A stretch of DNA of 58,462 nt from Azoarcus sp. (GCA_031285965.1 JAITVD010000074.1:1-58462), one strand, 5' to 3'; counted from the stretch's first letter, positions 18,003-28,032 are shown. Notes: generated by a model not told the origin, from the letters alone. Program-made: numbers and translations.

Positions 18003-20051
18003 TTACTGCTTGCTTCTGTCCGATTTCGTGGCTTTCATCCCGAAATCGGTTTGCCGCATGGCCGAAGCGTAAATTTTGGTGCAATTGCGCCCCGCCGCCT
18101 TTGCGGCGTAAAGCGCCACGTCCGCACGGCGCATTGGCGCGTCGGCGCTTTTGTCGCCGCTGCGCAAATCCGAAATGCCGATGCTGACCGTGCATGCAAT
18201 GAGCGTTTTGCCGATTCTGGTCGGATTGTTTTCAAAGGTGCGGCGCAAGCGTTCAGCAAACTCGAACGCGCCGTCCGTCCCGTCGCCGGGCAGCAGGATG
18301 GCGAATTCCTCTCCGCCCAAACGGCCAATGATGTCGCTGCGGCGGATGGTCTGGCGGACGATGTGCACGAAATGGCTCAATACGGCATCTCCGGCGGCAT
18401 GTCCGTGTTTATCGTTGACGCCCTTGAAGAAATCGAGGTCGGTCATCAAGATCGATGCTTGTCCGTGATGGCGGCGATGGCGCGCCTGTTCGGCATCGAG
18501 CAGGTCGAGGAAATGCCGTCGGTTGCTCACCCCGGTCAGCGAATCGGTCGTCGCCAACTGGAGCAAGGCTTCCTGGCGGTTGCGCTGCTCGGTGATGTCG
18601 TGAAAGACAATCACCGCGCCATTCCTCTGCTCCTGCTCCAGAATGGGCGTGACAGCCACTTTTGCGGGGAATCGGCTGCCGTCGCGCCGGAAAAGCCATT
18701 CTTCCGCTTCGTGCGGCATGCCGTCCTTCATGGTCTGGATGACGGGAGAAATTTTTTCCGGATCCGCGCCGCCGTCGAAATCATGCCGATAGAAAAGCGC
18801 CAGCAGCTTTTTGCCCATGACTTCTTCAGGCCGGAAACCGTGCATGGCCAGCGCGGCGCGGTTGATGAAAGTGATGCTGCAGTCCTTGTCGATGCCGCAG
18901 ATGCCGTTGGCGGCGGTATTGAGAAGCAGGGCGTTGTGCCGCGAGAGTTTTTCGATGGTGGCGGTATTTCGTTTCAGTTGCCGCTCCCAGACGTTGCGCA
19001 GCACGTACAGCAGCGCGAACAGGAATATCTGGGCGAACACCCAGGCGACAAATGTGTTGATGATGGCCGCCGCGCGGTCTTCATCCAAGCGTTTGACCCG
19101 CGTGGTGATGTCGCGCCAGACCAGCACGGTTCCCGGCGGGCTGGATTGCGGGTCGAGCTGGCTCCGATAATCGTCGAGCGCAAACGCGATGAGGTGAAAG
19201 TTGCGTCCTTTCCACGGGAAGATATGGCGTTGGTCTTGCAACGCGCTTTTGCGCACGGGCAGCAGTCCGGCCTTGAGCCAGTCCGCCGCTTCCGGTCGGC
19301 TGGCCGCGAGGATGAAGCTCTGGCGGGTCTCCGTCGCGGGGCGGTAACGCTCCAGCATAATGCCGGAGACCTGCGCGCTGTCGAGAAGCAAAGCCATGCC
19401 TATGTCAAGCTGCTTGTCTAGCCTGTTCAGCAGCGCGTTCATGTCGAAGCCGACCTCCACGAAACCGACCAGCCGTTCGCTGCCGTCAGGCATGGCGCGT
19501 TCGGCTGCCACGATGCCACGTATGCCAGCGTAGGTATGCCCAACCTCGAAGCCGCCCCGTGGCCTGCGATCCCGCATGATGCCGGCCAGCATGGGACGTT
19601 CCGCAACGTATGTATCGTCGAAGATGCTTGGCGCGTCCATGCGCAGGAAGGGCGTGCCGTCGGGGAACAGGAATTGCAGGTGCTTGACTTCGTGGTTGCC
19701 ATGCAGTTCGTCCCACAGGCGCTTCACTTGCCCCTGAAAGATTCGCCGCACGCGCGCGGTATGAGCGCCTTCGAGGTTTCCGGAGTGCTTGCGGTCATTG
19801 CGAGCAGCCTCGCTGGCTTCGCTGAAAAGCCGCTGGATTTCGGTATGGGTGGAGATGCTGTACGCCAAGGCTTGCGAGCGCCGGGCCTGCACTTCGTTCT
19901 GGACGGTATAGATATTGTGGAACCGAATGTTGTTTCGGGCGATTTCGCTATCGAAATACGCATCGACCTGCCGATACAGGTTCCAGCCTATGACTGTAAA
20001 AACAGCCGCAAGCGCGAGACTGCACAAAAGGACGGAGACCCTGTAGGGCAT
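18003..20051 (-). CDS. Membrane PAS-GGDEF diguanylate cyclase
   Basis: A 682-residue sensor enzyme that makes cyclic di-GMP. Residues about 6-26 form the first membrane segment, followed by a periplasmic region of about 290 residues that probably senses a ligand, then a second membrane segment (TFVAWVFAQIFLFALLY). The cytoplasmic part has a PAS domain (FRPEEVMGKKLLALF) with its PAC tail and a C-terminal GGDEF domain with an intact GGEEF active site. An RxxD inhibitory site (RRSD) lies five residues before it, so feedback inhibition by product is expected. No EAL domain is present. It lies downstream of mnmC with 69 bp between. Confidence 0.93.
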   Translation of the reverse strand: MPYRVSVLLCSLALAAVFTVIGWNLYRQVDAYFDSEIARNNIRFHNIYTVQNEVQARRSQALAYSISTHTEIQRLFSEASEAARNDRKHSGNLEGAHTARVRRIFQGQVKRLWDELHGNHEVKHLQFLFPDGTPFLRMDAPSIFDDTYVAERPMLAGIMRDRRPRGGFEVGHTYAGIRGIVAAERAMPDGSERLVGFVEVGFDMNALLNRLDKQLDIGMALLLDSAQVSGIMLERYRPATETRQSFILAASRPEAADWLKAGLLPVRKSALQDQRHIFPWKGRNFHLIAFALDDYRSQLDPQSSPPGTVLVWRDITTRVKRLDEDRAAAIINTFVAWVFAQIFLFALLYVLRNVWERQLKRNTATIEKLSRHNALLLNTAANGICGIDKDCSITFINRAALAMHGFRPEEVMGKKLLALFYRHDFDGGADPEKISPVIQTMKDGMPHEAEEWLFRRDGSRFPAKVAVTPILEQEQRNGAVIVFHDITEQRNRQEALLQLATTDSLTGVSNRRHFLDLLDAEQARHRRHHGQASILMTDLDFFKGVNDKHGHAAGDAVLSHFVHIVRQTIRRSDIIGRLGGEEFAILLPGDGTDGAFEFAERLRRTFENNPTRIGKTLIACTVSIGISDLRSGDKSADAPMRRADVALYAAKAAGRNCTKIYASAMRQTDFGMKATKSDRSKQ

Positions 20052-20120
20052 AGGGGGATTAGCTAGGGAAACTTATTTGCTGTGTATATTGCTAAATCGA
20101 TATTCATCATTTGATTTTAT

Positions 20121-22028
20121 TCACAATGTCACTCCAGATAATCGTTTGTCCGTGATGCGTTTCTGGGTTCGGCGCGTGAAAAAACGGTTTGGGTTCATGG
20201 CGTCGGCAAGTTCGCGCTCCAATGGCAGCGGCTCGCCTTCGATGAGCGACGCCAGCAGTTCGCCCGTCAGCGAGGCCCAAGCCAGTCCGCGCGCGCCGAA
20301 ACCGGAGAGAACGTATAGCCCTGGAAGGTCGGACTGGCTATCGGCGGGCAAGGTTCCAACCAGCGGCAGACGGTCGGGAGAAACCGGACGGAATCCGACA
20401 CGTGCGCCGATTGCGCTGGCATCCAGCCCAGCGGCATAGCCGGGCAGGATGCTGTCCAGTTTGGCGAGGTTGGCTTGCTGGTCAACTAGGCGCGGGGAAA
20501 AATCCGGGTCGCCCACATCGAAGCTGGCTCCCGCGCAGCGCAATCCGTCGACTTCGGGCGTCACGTAGCCGCCTTGGCAGACCACCGCGCGCGGTGCGCT
20601 GCCCGCTGTAGCAGGCAGCACGCTGACCTGCCCGCGTGCGCTGAACACCGGGACATTCGCCGCCTGAGAAAAACTGACAAGCCCGACCCCAGCGGCAAGA
20701 ATCATGACGGGCGCGTTGGCGATGGCGCGGCCATCGGTGCCTAGCGCGTGCCAGCATTCCCCACGGCGCTCGATGGCCGCGACAAGGCATGACCAGTGCG
20801 CACGGACACGATTCGGGAAGGCGGCCAGATTGGCTGCGCACAAGCTCGGGGGCTGCACCCATCCGCCGCCCGGAAAATGCCAGCCGCCATACGGGACACG
20901 CCATCCGATGATTTTGCTGACTTCCCCGGCATCGGCTTGCCGAAGCAGTTCCTCAGGCAGGGCGAGGCGCTCGACAACGGCTCGCATCTTCGCTTCATGT
21001 TCCGCGTCGCGGGCGAGATGGAAAACGCCGCAAGCCGCCGCGCGGAGCTTCAGCCCGCACGCCCAAGCCTCCCGAATGCGCTGCCAGCCGTACAGCGCCC
21101 CGGCGCGGGTGATGCGGCTCATCCGGTTGTCGTCGAAGCTGGGCTGCGGGCGCAGCACGCCAGCATGATTGCCGGAAGCGCCCCGTCCCGGCGCGTCGGC
21201 AGAGTCGATGATCTCGACCTCCCAGCCGCGCGCGCACAGGCGCTCGCAAATCGCCGTGCCTGCCGCGCCCGCGCCAATGATGACCGCCCGTCGCAAGGCC
21301 GGGGGCGCGGGGAGCGGGCGGACGCGGGCTTCGGGATGAAGCGCCCCGCGCAGCATTTCCCGTTTGCCGCCAAATCCGGGAGCCTTTTCTACGGCGAACC
21401 TTGCGCGGCGCAGCCCTTCGCGCACTTCTCCCGCCACCGACCACGTCGAGAGGGTCGCCTCCGGCGCGGCCAGACGCGAGAGCAAGTGAAAAACCCGCGC
21501 CGACCACATAACCGGATTTTTCGCGGGAGAAAATCCATCGAGAAAAAAAGCGTCGGCGCGGGCATCAATCTGTGCTAGCCCCTCGCGGACATCGCCGAAA
21601 TACAAGGTGAGGCACACCTGCCCCCCAGCCAGATGCAATCGGTGCATCCCGCTCGCCAGCACGGGCCATTGGGCGCGAAGCTCGGCGGCCAGCGGTGCAA
21701 GCTCCGGCCAGCGGGCATGCAGCCGAGCCAGATCGGCGAGCTTGAACGGATGCAGTTCACAGGAAATAAAGTGCAACATGCGCGGGCGGTTAGCGTCCTC
21801 TCGCCACGCTGCCCAAGTTGCCAAAAAATTCAGCCCGAGGCCGAAGCCTGTTTCCACGATGACGAAACGGTCTCGTCCACGCCAGCGTTCAGGCAGATGG
21901 TTTCCCCCCAGAAAAACATGCCGCGCCTGCCCAAGCCCTCCGTCGGCAGAATGGTAGACATCATCGAACCGTTCCGAACGGGGTGTTCCGTCCTCGGCAA
22001 ACTGGAGCGTGGCGGGCTGGATGGGCAT
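20121..22028 (-). CDS. mnmC: Bifunctional tRNA mnm5s2U biosynthesis protein MnmC
   Basis: A 635-residue fusion enzyme for the last two steps of 5-methylaminomethyl-2-thiouridine at the tRNA wobble position. The N-terminal part (about 1-235) is the SAM methyltransferase (VETGFGLGLNFL; FFLDGFSPAKNP). The C-terminal part is the FAD-dependent oxidoreductase that removes the carboxymethyl group (AVIIGAGAAGTAICERL, then GRGASGNHAGVLRPQ). Both domains look complete. It lies 18 bp after the RsmI-like gene on the same strand. Confidence 0.95.
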   Translation of the reverse strand: MPIQPATLQFAEDGTPRSERFDDVYHSADGGLGQARHVFLGGNHLPERWRGRDRFVIVETGFGLGLNFLATWAAWREDANRPRMLHFISCELHPFKLADLARLHARWPELAPLAAELRAQWPVLASGMHRLHLAGGQVCLTLYFGDVREGLAQIDARADAFFLDGFSPAKNPVMWSARVFHLLSRLAAPEATLSTWSVAGEVREGLRRARFAVEKAPGFGGKREMLRGALHPEARVRPLPAPPALRRAVIIGAGAAGTAICERLCARGWEVEIIDSADAPGRGASGNHAGVLRPQPSFDDNRMSRITRAGALYGWQRIREAWACGLKLRAAACGVFHLARDAEHEAKMRAVVERLALPEELLRQADAGEVSKIIGWRVPYGGWHFPGGGWVQPPSLCAANLAAFPNRVRAHWSCLVAAIERRGECWHALGTDGRAIANAPVMILAAGVGLVSFSQAANVPVFSARGQVSVLPATAGSAPRAVVCQGGYVTPEVDGLRCAGASFDVGDPDFSPRLVDQQANLAKLDSILPGYAAGLDASAIGARVGFRPVSPDRLPLVGTLPADSQSDLPGLYVLSGFGARGLAWASLTGELLASLIEGEPLPLERELADAMNPNRFFTRRTQKRITDKRLSGVTL

Positions 22029-22046
22029 GGCAGGCAGGGGTTTGGC

Positions 22047-22772
22047 TCAGGCGTGCAGCAAAAATAGCGTTGGGCGTTTGGCGAGCGCGGGGGGCGGCTT
22101 TTTGCGCCAGTCCGCGACAGCAAGGGTTCGCAGGTATTCGTTGGCGGTGGCAAGCTCACGCGCTATGCACAGGCGGGTGGCGGGTCGGCAGACGCGGAGC
22201 AGGGCGGCGAACAGGTGCTCGTTGCGATAGGGCGTTTCGATGAAGATTTGCGTGCGCTTGATTTGGCGGGATTCGTCCTCAAGCATGCGCAGGCGGCGGT
22301 CTCGGGCATCCTTGGCCGTGGGCAAATAGCCGTGAAAAGCGAAGTTCTGCCCATCAAGGCCAGACCCCATCAGGCCGAGCAGGATTGACGAAGGGCCCAC
22401 CAGCGGGACGACGCGCACGCCGAGGGCATGGGCGCGGGCAACGAGCCGCGCGCCGGGGTCGGCAACCGCCGGGCAGCCTGCGTCCGACATCAGCCCGACA
22501 TCCTTGCCCGCGAGAGCCGGGGCGAGCAGGGCGTCCAGCATGGAGTTGCCGCCTTCGCTAGGCAACTCGTGGATGTTGATGTCGCGCAGCGCGGCGGGAT
22601 AGTCGAAGCGTTTCAGGTGCGCTCTGGCGGCGCGGGCGTTTTCGACCACGAAATGGCGGATGTCGACAGCGCGGGATTGCGCCGTGGCGGGGAGAAAATC
22701 TGTCCAAGGCGCATCCCCCAAACCAGTGGGAATGAGCACGAGCGCGCCATTGGGTGCATCCGGCGGATTCAT
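22047..22772 (-). CDS. RsmI/YabC-like SAM-dependent methyltransferase
   Basis: A 241-residue tetrapyrrole-methylase-fold protein related to rRNA 2'-O-methyltransferase RsmI but with a divergent N-terminus (LVLIPTGLGD instead of the usual PTPIGN). GLMSDAGCPAVADPGARLV and VVPLVGPSSILLGLMGSG are the cofactor-site regions. It is a paralogue family seen beside maf in betaproteobacteria; the substrate is not established. ATG 22772 overlaps the maf stop as ATGA, which fixes the start against a longer frame to 22892. Confidence 0.85.
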   Translation of the reverse strand: MNPPDAPNGALVLIPTGLGDAPWTDFLPATAQSRAVDIRHFVVENARAARAHLKRFDYPAALRDINIHELPSEGGNSMLDALLAPALAGKDVGLMSDAGCPAVADPGARLVARAHALGVRVVPLVGPSSILLGLMGSGLDGQNFAFHGYLPTAKDARDRRLRMLEDESRQIKRTQIFIETPYRNEHLFAALLRVCRPATRLCIARELATANEYLRTLAVADWRKKPPPALAKRPTLFLLHA

Positions 22773-23359
22773 GGCATTTCCACGCCAGCGGCACGGAGCA
22801 TCCGGGCCAGCGCGATCAGAGGCAATCCGATGAGGGCGGTGGGGTCGTCGCCCGAGAGCGCGTCGAGCAGCGTGATGCCCAATCCTTCGCATTTGGCGCT
22901 GCCCGCGCAGTCGAGCGCCGGTTCGCGTTCAAGGTAGCGGCGAATTTCAGCCTCGTCCAGCCGCCGGAAGCGCACACGGGTGAGAACGTTTTCGCACTGC
23001 TCGGAGCCGTTGCGCCCGTCGATGAGGGCGACGGCGGTATGAAAGAGCACTTCCTGCCCGCTCATGCGTTGCAGTTGAGCTACCGCGTTTTCGACAGTGC
23101 CCGGCTTGCCGAAAATTTCCGCGCCCAAGGCGGCCACTTGGTCGCTGCCGATGACGAGAGCGCCCGGCCGCTGGCGGGCAACATTACGCGCCTTGGCGAG
23201 CGCCAATCGTTGGGCGAGGGATTTGGGCGTTTCATTGGGCAGACGGGTTTCATCGGCTTGCGGCGCGGAGACCTCGAAAGGCAATCCGAGGCGCTCAAGA
23301 AGCTGACGGCGGTAGGCCGAGGTCGAGGCAAGGACGAGGCGGGGCGGGTGTGAATTCAT
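22769..23359 (-). CDS. maf: Maf/YceF-type nucleoside triphosphate pyrophosphatase
   Basis: A 196-residue Maf-fold hydrolase that removes modified nucleotides. The N-terminal RLVLASTSAYRRQLL and the catalytic GSDQVA are present, and the SAKCEGLG stretch matches the YceF subgroup (7-methyl-GTP pyrophosphatase) rather than the septum-associated YhdE subgroup. It is divergent from yceD across 61 bp and is the first gene of a maf/methyltransferase/mnmC run. No clear ribosome site precedes the ATG. Confidence 0.93.
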   Translation of the reverse strand: MNSHPPRLVLASTSAYRRQLLERLGLPFEVSAPQADETRLPNETPKSLAQRLALAKARNVARQRPGALVIGSDQVAALGAEIFGKPGTVENAVAQLQRMSGQEVLFHTAVALIDGRNGSEQCENVLTRVRFRRLDEAEIRRYLEREPALDCAGSAKCEGLGITLLDALSGDDPTALIGLPLIALARMLRAAGVEMP

Positions 23360-23382
23360 GCGGGGCGTGGATACTATGGGTT

Positions 23383-23411
23383 TTGACAGCGGAGAGAAAG
23401 AATAATACTAT
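23383..23411 (+). promoter_or_regulatory. Strong sigma-70 promoter of the yceD-rpmF-plsX-fab cluster
   Basis: A perfect TTGACA (23383-23388) is followed after 17 bp by TACTAT (23406-23411). Transcription should begin at about 23417-23419, only a few bases before the yceD ATG at 23421, and no ribosome site is visible in between. The first gene may therefore be translated from a nearly leaderless mRNA. Confidence 0.75.
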
Positions 23412-23420
23412 CGTCCGATT

Positions 23421-23951
23421 ATGTTTGACCAAGACCTCGCTGAGGCTGGCTCAGTCCGTGTCTCCGACGTTTTCAGGTTCGCTGCGGGAAGCGGCGTGCT
23501 GGAAGGCGAAACACCAGTGGCTCGTTTTGTTCGGCTCGCGGATTTGCTTGCCGCAAATAGCGGGACGCTGCGCTGGCGGATGAAAGGCAGACTTGATGCT
23601 GAAGGCAAGCCTAGGCTTGATCTGGCTGCCAGCGGGCGGCTGATGTTGCGTTGCCAGCGTTGCCTCAGCGATTTGGAGTGGAAACTGGAGATTGAAGCGG
23701 TCTTGTTGCCAGTTCGTGCTGGGCAGGATATGCCCGAGGATGAACTGGAGAATGACGAGGCGGATGTCATCGAGCTTGATGGTGAGTTGGATGTGTTGTC
23801 GCTGCTTGAGGATGAAGCCATCCTTGCGCTGCCGATAGCGCCTAGGCACGCAGATTGCGGGATGCCGGAGGCGACGGAAGCAGATAGCGGTATTCGCGGA
23901 CAATCGCCCTTCGCTGCGCTCGCGGGTTTGCGGGGCAGGGGAATTTTGTAA
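23421..23951 (+). CDS. yceD: YceD, 23S rRNA accumulation protein (DUF177)
   Basis: A 176-residue DUF177 protein. The conserved CQRC pair lies in LRCQRCLSDLEW, followed by the acidic stretch (DELENDEADVIELDGELD) typical of the family. YceD affects 23S rRNA levels and almost always precedes rpmF, as here (14 bp gap). The C-terminus usually ends in a short motif shared with RpmF-neighbouring forms (SPFAALAGL), which is visible. No ribosome site precedes the ATG. Confidence 0.92.
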   Translation: MFDQDLAEAGSVRVSDVFRFAAGSGVLEGETPVARFVRLADLLAANSGTLRWRMKGRLDAEGKPRLDLAASGRLMLRCQRCLSDLEWKLEIEAVLLPVRAGQDMPEDELENDEADVIELDGELDVLSLLEDEAILALPIAPRHADCGMPEATEADSGIRGQSPFAALAGLRGRGIL

Positions 23952-23965
23952 TTTAGGAGTGTTTC

Positions 23966-24145
23966 ATGGCTGTTCAGCAGAACAAAAAGTCTCCGTCCAA
24001 GCGCGGCATGCACCGCGCCCACGACTTTCTGACCGTACCGGGGCTGGCCGTCGAGCCGACCACGGGAGAGGTTCACTTGCGGCATCACATTACCCCGAAC
24101 GGTTTCTATCGCGGCAAGAAGGTCACGAAGGGCAAGGACGAATAA
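23966..24145 (+). CDS. rpmF: Ribosomal protein L32
   Basis: A 59-residue 50S subunit protein, [20 protein letters not shown] at the N-terminus, of usual length and composition. An AGGAG ribosome site lies 6-7 bp before the ATG (TTTAGGAGTGTTTC). It is followed by a hairpin with a T-run that would reduce transcription into plsX, fitting the higher demand for a ribosomal protein than for lipid enzymes. Confidence 0.97.
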   Translation: MAVQQNKKSPSKRGMHRAHDFLTVPGLAVEPTTGEVHLRHHITPNGFYRGKKVTKGKDE

Positions 24146-24172
24146 GTCCCGTGCCCGGAAACCCGAGAAATC

Positions 24173-24205
24173 GGCGCAGGGCATATGTGCCCTCGCCGTT
24201 TTTTT
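24173..24205 (+). terminator. Terminator or attenuator between rpmF and plsX
   Basis: The stem GGCGcAGGGCA / TGCCCTcGCC with loop TATG is followed by seven Ts. It sits inside the rpmF-plsX gap, so it is probably a partial terminator that leaves some read-through to the fatty-acid genes, unless these have a promoter I did not recognise. Confidence 0.7.
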
Positions 24206-24237
24206 AGCGCCATAGCTTTTGCCGTTCAAGGGATTTA

Positions 24238-25263
24238 ATGAATATCACCATTGCGATTGATTGCATGGGGGGTGATCATGGCCCAGCCGTCACCGTGACG
24301 GCTGCGCTGGCTTTTTTGAAAACGCATCCCGATGCCCAGGCGATTCTCGTTGGGCGCGAGGAGGCGCTGGCATCCTTGGTGGATGAAGCGCCCGCTGGGC
24401 TGAAATCGCGGCTGCGCATCCACAACGCGACACAAGTGGTCGGGATGGATGAGCCGCCCGCGAGCATACGCGCCAAAAAAGATTCCTCGATGCGCGTGGC
24501 GCTCCATCTGGTCAAGGACGGACAGGCCCAGGCCGCTGTGTCGGCGGGCAATACCGGGGCGCTGGTGATGATTTCTCGCTTTGCGCTCAAAACATTCCCC
24601 GGCATCGACCGTCCGGCAATCTGCTTCGCCTTGCCTACAGTCAAGGGGCATACTTACGCCCTTGATCTGGGGGGCAATGTCGATTGCTCGCCCGAACACC
24701 TGTTCCAGTTTGGGGTCATGGGTTCGATGCTCGCTGCGGCGCTTGACCATAACGAGCGCCCGACGGTGGGCTTGCTCAATGTCGGTGCCGAGGAGATCAA
24801 GGGCAACGATCTGACCAAGCGCACCGCCGAACTTCTGCGGGCAAGCGACCTCAATTATTATGGTTACGTCGAGGGGAACGACATCTTTAAGGGAACGACG
24901 GATGTCGTGGTCTGCGACGGCTTTGCCGGGAACGTGGCGCTCAAGACCAGCGAGGGGCTGGCGAAGATGCTGGGATTCTTTCTGCGCGAAGAAATCAAGC
25001 GCGGGCCGCTCTCGATGCTGATGGGGCTGATGGCCATGCCGGTGCTCAAGCGGTTCAAGCACCGAGCTAACCCCGGACGCTACAATGGCGCGGTGCTGCT
25101 TGGGCTGCGCAATGGCGTGGTGCTGAAGAGCCACGGTTCGGCGGATGCGTATGCTTTTGAGCAGGCGCTTGCCCGCGCCGCCGACGCGGTCGCCAACAAT
25201 CTCATCCCGCGCATCCAGGCCAAGATGGAAGCGATGATGGGCGCGAACGGGAATAACGCATGA
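24238..25263 (+). CDS. plsX: Phosphate acyltransferase PlsX
   Basis: A 341-residue soluble acyl-ACP:phosphate transacylase that makes acyl-phosphate for glycerolipid synthesis. It has the N-terminal [12 protein letters not shown], the SAGNTGAL motif and a C-terminal GVLLGL-like region ([11 protein letters not shown]). Its stop overlaps the fabH start as ATGA. Confidence 0.97.
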   Translation: MNITIAIDCMGGDHGPAVTVTAALAFLKTHPDAQAILVGREEALASLVDEAPAGLKSRLRIHNATQVVGMDEPPASIRAKKDSSMRVALHLVKDGQAQAAVSAGNTGALVMISRFALKTFPGIDRPAICFALPTVKGHTYALDLGGNVDCSPEHLFQFGVMGSMLAAALDHNERPTVGLLNVGAEEIKGNDLTKRTAELLRASDLNYYGYVEGNDIFKGTTDVVVCDGFAGNVALKTSEGLAKMLGFFLREEIKRGPLSMLMGLMAMPVLKRFKHRANPGRYNGAVLLGLRNGVVLKSHGSADAYAFEQALARAADAVANNLIPRIQAKMEAMMGANGNNA

Positions 25264-26225
25264 TTTACGCAAAAATCGCCGGAACGGGCAGCTATTTGCC
25301 GGGAGAGCCGGTCACGAACGACGATTTGGTTCGGCGCGGCGTTGACACGTCAGATGAATGGATCAGGAGCCGCACCGGGATTTGCGCCCGCCATTTTGCC
25401 CCGTCCGGCAGCAAATCGAGCGAGCTGGCGCTCTTTGCGGCACGGCGGGCGATTGAGGCGGCGGGCTGCGCGGCGGATGACATCGACCTGATTATTGTTG
25501 CGACGTCGACCCCCGATTTCATTTTTCCGAGCACGGCCACCTTAGTGCAGGCGGGGCTTGGCATCCAGAACAACGGCGCGGCTTTCGACGTGCAGGCGGT
25601 TTGCTGCGGTTTTGTCTATGCGCTGGCAACCGCTGAAAAATTTATCCGCTCGGGCAGCCATCGGCGGGCGCTGGTCATTGGCGCAGAGGTGTTTTCAAGC
25701 ATCCTCGATTGGTCTGACCGCGGTACTTGCGTGCTGTTTGGCGACGGCGCGGGCGCGGTGGTTCTGGAGGCTTCTGACAAGCCCGGCATACGCGCCGTGG
25801 CGCTTCACGCGGATGGCCGCCATCATCGGGAACTCTGGGTTCCCGGTACGGTTGCCGGAGGGCAGGTGATGGGCGACCCTTTCCTGCGCATGCAGGGACA
25901 GGCCGTTTTCAAGTTTGCGGTCAAGGTGCTTGATGAAGTGGCGCAGGAAGTGGTCAGCCTTGCCAATGTGCCGCAGGAGAGCATTGACTGGCTGGTTCCG
26001 CATCAAGCCAATATCCGCATTATCCAGTCCTCAGCCAAACGGCTTGGTTTGCCGATGGAAAAGGTCGTGACCACGGTCGGCTTCCACGGCAATACCTCGG
26101 CGGCCTCGATTCCGCTTGCGCTGGATTGCGCGGTGCGCGATGGCCGCATCCGTGCCGGACAGCGGCTCGTGCTCGAAGGAATTGGCGGCGGGTTCGCTTG
26201 GGGCGCGGCACTCGTCGACTTTTGA
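25260..26225 (+). CDS. fabH: 3-oxoacyl-ACP synthase III
   Basis: A 321-residue condensing enzyme that starts fatty-acid chains from acetyl-CoA and malonyl-ACP. The catalytic Cys lies in [13 protein letters not shown], His in VPHQANIRI and Asn in [12 protein letters not shown]. It is coupled to plsX by a 4 bp overlap and followed by fabD after 40 bp. Confidence 0.97.
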   Translation: MIYAKIAGTGSYLPGEPVTNDDLVRRGVDTSDEWIRSRTGICARHFAPSGSKSSELALFAARRAIEAAGCAADDIDLIIVATSTPDFIFPSTATLVQAGLGIQNNGAAFDVQAVCCGFVYALATAEKFIRSGSHRRALVIGAEVFSSILDWSDRGTCVLFGDGAGAVVLEASDKPGIRAVALHADGRHHRELWVPGTVAGGQVMGDPFLRMQGQAVFKFAVKVLDEVAQEVVSLANVPQESIDWLVPHQANIRIIQSSAKRLGLPMEKVVTTVGFHGNTSAASIPLALDCAVRDGRIRAGQRLVLEGIGGGFAWGAALVDF

Positions 26226-26265
26226 TTGGCGGGATGCCGATCTCTTTTAACCAATGGAAAAAAAG

Positions 26266-27201
26266 ATGGCTTTCGCACTGGTCTTTCCCGGACAGGGTTC
26301 GCAATCCGTCGGCATGATGGGCGGCTATGGCGGCTCGCTGGTCATTCGGGAGACTTTCGCCGAAGCGTCCGAGGCGCTTGGCGAGGATTTATGGCAGATG
26401 GTGTCGGATGGCCCGGCGGAACGTCTGGCCTTGACGGTGAATACGCAGCCTTTGATGCTGGCGGCGGGCGTAGCGACATATCGCGCATGGCGGGCGGCGG
26501 GCGGCGGCAAACCGACTTTGGTGGCCGGACACAGCTTGGGCGAGTATTCGGCGCTCGTGGCGGCGGGGGCGTTGTCCTTTGCCGAAGCCGTGCCGCTGGT
26601 GAGGTTCCGCGCCCAAGCCATGCAGGAGGCCGTGCCGGAGGGCGAGGGCGCAATGGCGGCGCTCATGGGGCTGGATATTGTCGAAGTGCGCGCCGCTTGC
26701 GCCGAAGCGTCGCAAGGCGAAGTGGTGGAAGCCGCCAATCTCAACGCGCCGGGGCAGATTGTGATTGCCGGGGCAAAAGCGGCGGTAGAACGCGCGATGG
26801 CGCTTGCCACGGCAAAGGGCGCGAAGCGGGCGGTGCTGCTGCCGGTGTCCGCGCCTTTCCATTGCGCCCTGATGAAACCGGCTGCGGAACGGCTGCGCGA
26901 GCGGCTTTCGACGGTCAAAATTGCCAAGCCGGAAATCGACGTGCTCAACAACGTGGATGTTGCTGTTGAGAACGATCCCGAAAAAATCCGTGACGCGCTC
27001 GTGCGGCAGGCGTTTTCGCCGGTGCGTTGGATAGAATCCGTCACGGCGATGGCTGGGCGCGGCATGGGCCGCGTCGTTGAGTGCGGCCCCGGCAAGGTGC
27101 TTTCCGCCATGACGCGGCGGATTAGCAAGGAAGTGGAAGGTGGCTCGCTGCATGACGCGGTGAGTTTGGAACAAATGTTGGCGGACATAGGGAAGGAATG
27201 A
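26266..27201 (+). CDS. fabD: Malonyl-CoA:ACP transacylase
   Basis: A 311-residue acyltransferase that loads malonate onto ACP. It has FPGQGSQ at the N-terminus and the nucleophile elbow GHSLGEYSALVAAG with the catalytic Ser. The final residues reach the fabG ribosome site. ATG 26266 gives the family-standard start MAFALVFPGQ; an ATG four codons upstream (26254) is possible. fabG begins one base after its stop. Confidence 0.96.
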   Translation: MAFALVFPGQGSQSVGMMGGYGGSLVIRETFAEASEALGEDLWQMVSDGPAERLALTVNTQPLMLAAGVATYRAWRAAGGGKPTLVAGHSLGEYSALVAAGALSFAEAVPLVRFRAQAMQEAVPEGEGAMAALMGLDIVEVRAACAEASQGEVVEAANLNAPGQIVIAGAKAAVERAMALATAKGAKRAVLLPVSAPFHCALMKPAAERLRERLSTVKIAKPEIDVLNNVDVAVENDPEKIRDALVRQAFSPVRWIESVTAMAGRGMGRVVECGPGKVLSAMTRRISKEVEGGSLHDAVSLEQMLADIGKE

Positions 27202-27202
27202 C

Positions 27203-27952
27203 ATGAGCTATTCGCTCGAAGGGCAAATTGCGTTGGTGACGGGCGCGATGCGCGGCATTGGCCGTGCGGTGGCGTTTGAACTTGGCAGACTTGGGGCGAC
27301 CGTGGTTGGCACGGCCATCACGGCGGATGCCGCCACGGAACTGACACAGGCATTTTTGGCGGACGGGATAAAAGGCGCGGGCAAGGTGCTCGACGTAACC
27401 GATGGCGCGGCCTGCGAGCAAGCCGTTGCTGACATCGAAAAAGAGTTCGGCCCAATCGGCATCTTGGTCAATAACGCGGGCATCACCTGCGACAACCTCG
27501 CCATGCGCATGAAGGACGAGGAATGGGACGCGGTCATTGATGTCAATCTCAAGGCGGTGTTCAGGATGTCGCGCCTGGTGATGCGCGGCATGATGAAGGC
27601 GCGCGCGGGACGCATCATCAACATCACTTCGGTCGTGGGCAGCACCGGCAATCCGGGGCAGGCCAATTACGCGGCCTCCAAGGCTGGCGTGGCGGGCATG
27701 AGCCGTTCGCTTGCGCGGGAGCTGGGCAGCCGCAACATTACGGTCAATTGCGTGGCACCGGGCTTCATTGATACCACGATGACCCAAGGGCTGCCGCAAG
27801 CGGTGCGCGATGCCATGCTGAGCAACATCGTGCTAGGCCGCCTTGGCAAGCCGGAAGAGGTTGCCTGCGCGGTGGCGTTCCTCGCTTCGCCGGCGGCGGC
27901 GTATATCACCGGAACGACCCTGCATGTCAATGGCGGCATGTATACGACATAA
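27203..27952 (+). CDS. fabG: 3-oxoacyl-ACP reductase
   Basis: A 249-residue short-chain dehydrogenase that reduces 3-oxoacyl-ACP with NADPH. It has TGAMRGIGRAVA (cofactor loop), NNAGIT and the catalytic YAASKAG with its Tyr and Lys, plus a preceding Ser (ITSVVGSTG). Start at 27203 after GGAAGGAA. It is followed by 80 bp and then acpP. Confidence 0.97.
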   Translation: MSYSLEGQIALVTGAMRGIGRAVAFELGRLGATVVGTAITADAATELTQAFLADGIKGAGKVLDVTDGAACEQAVADIEKEFGPIGILVNNAGITCDNLAMRMKDEEWDAVIDVNLKAVFRMSRLVMRGMMKARAGRIINITSVVGSTGNPGQANYAASKAGVAGMSRSLARELGSRNITVNCVAPGFIDTTMTQGLPQAVRDAMLSNIVLGRLGKPEEVACAVAFLASPAAAYITGTTLHVNGGMYTT

Positions 27953-28032
27953 TATTTTGCGGCAGTAGCGCAATTTTGCCTTTCTGGTAAACTAAGAAAG
28001 TTATTTTCACCTACATGGTAAGGAGTTGGTTC

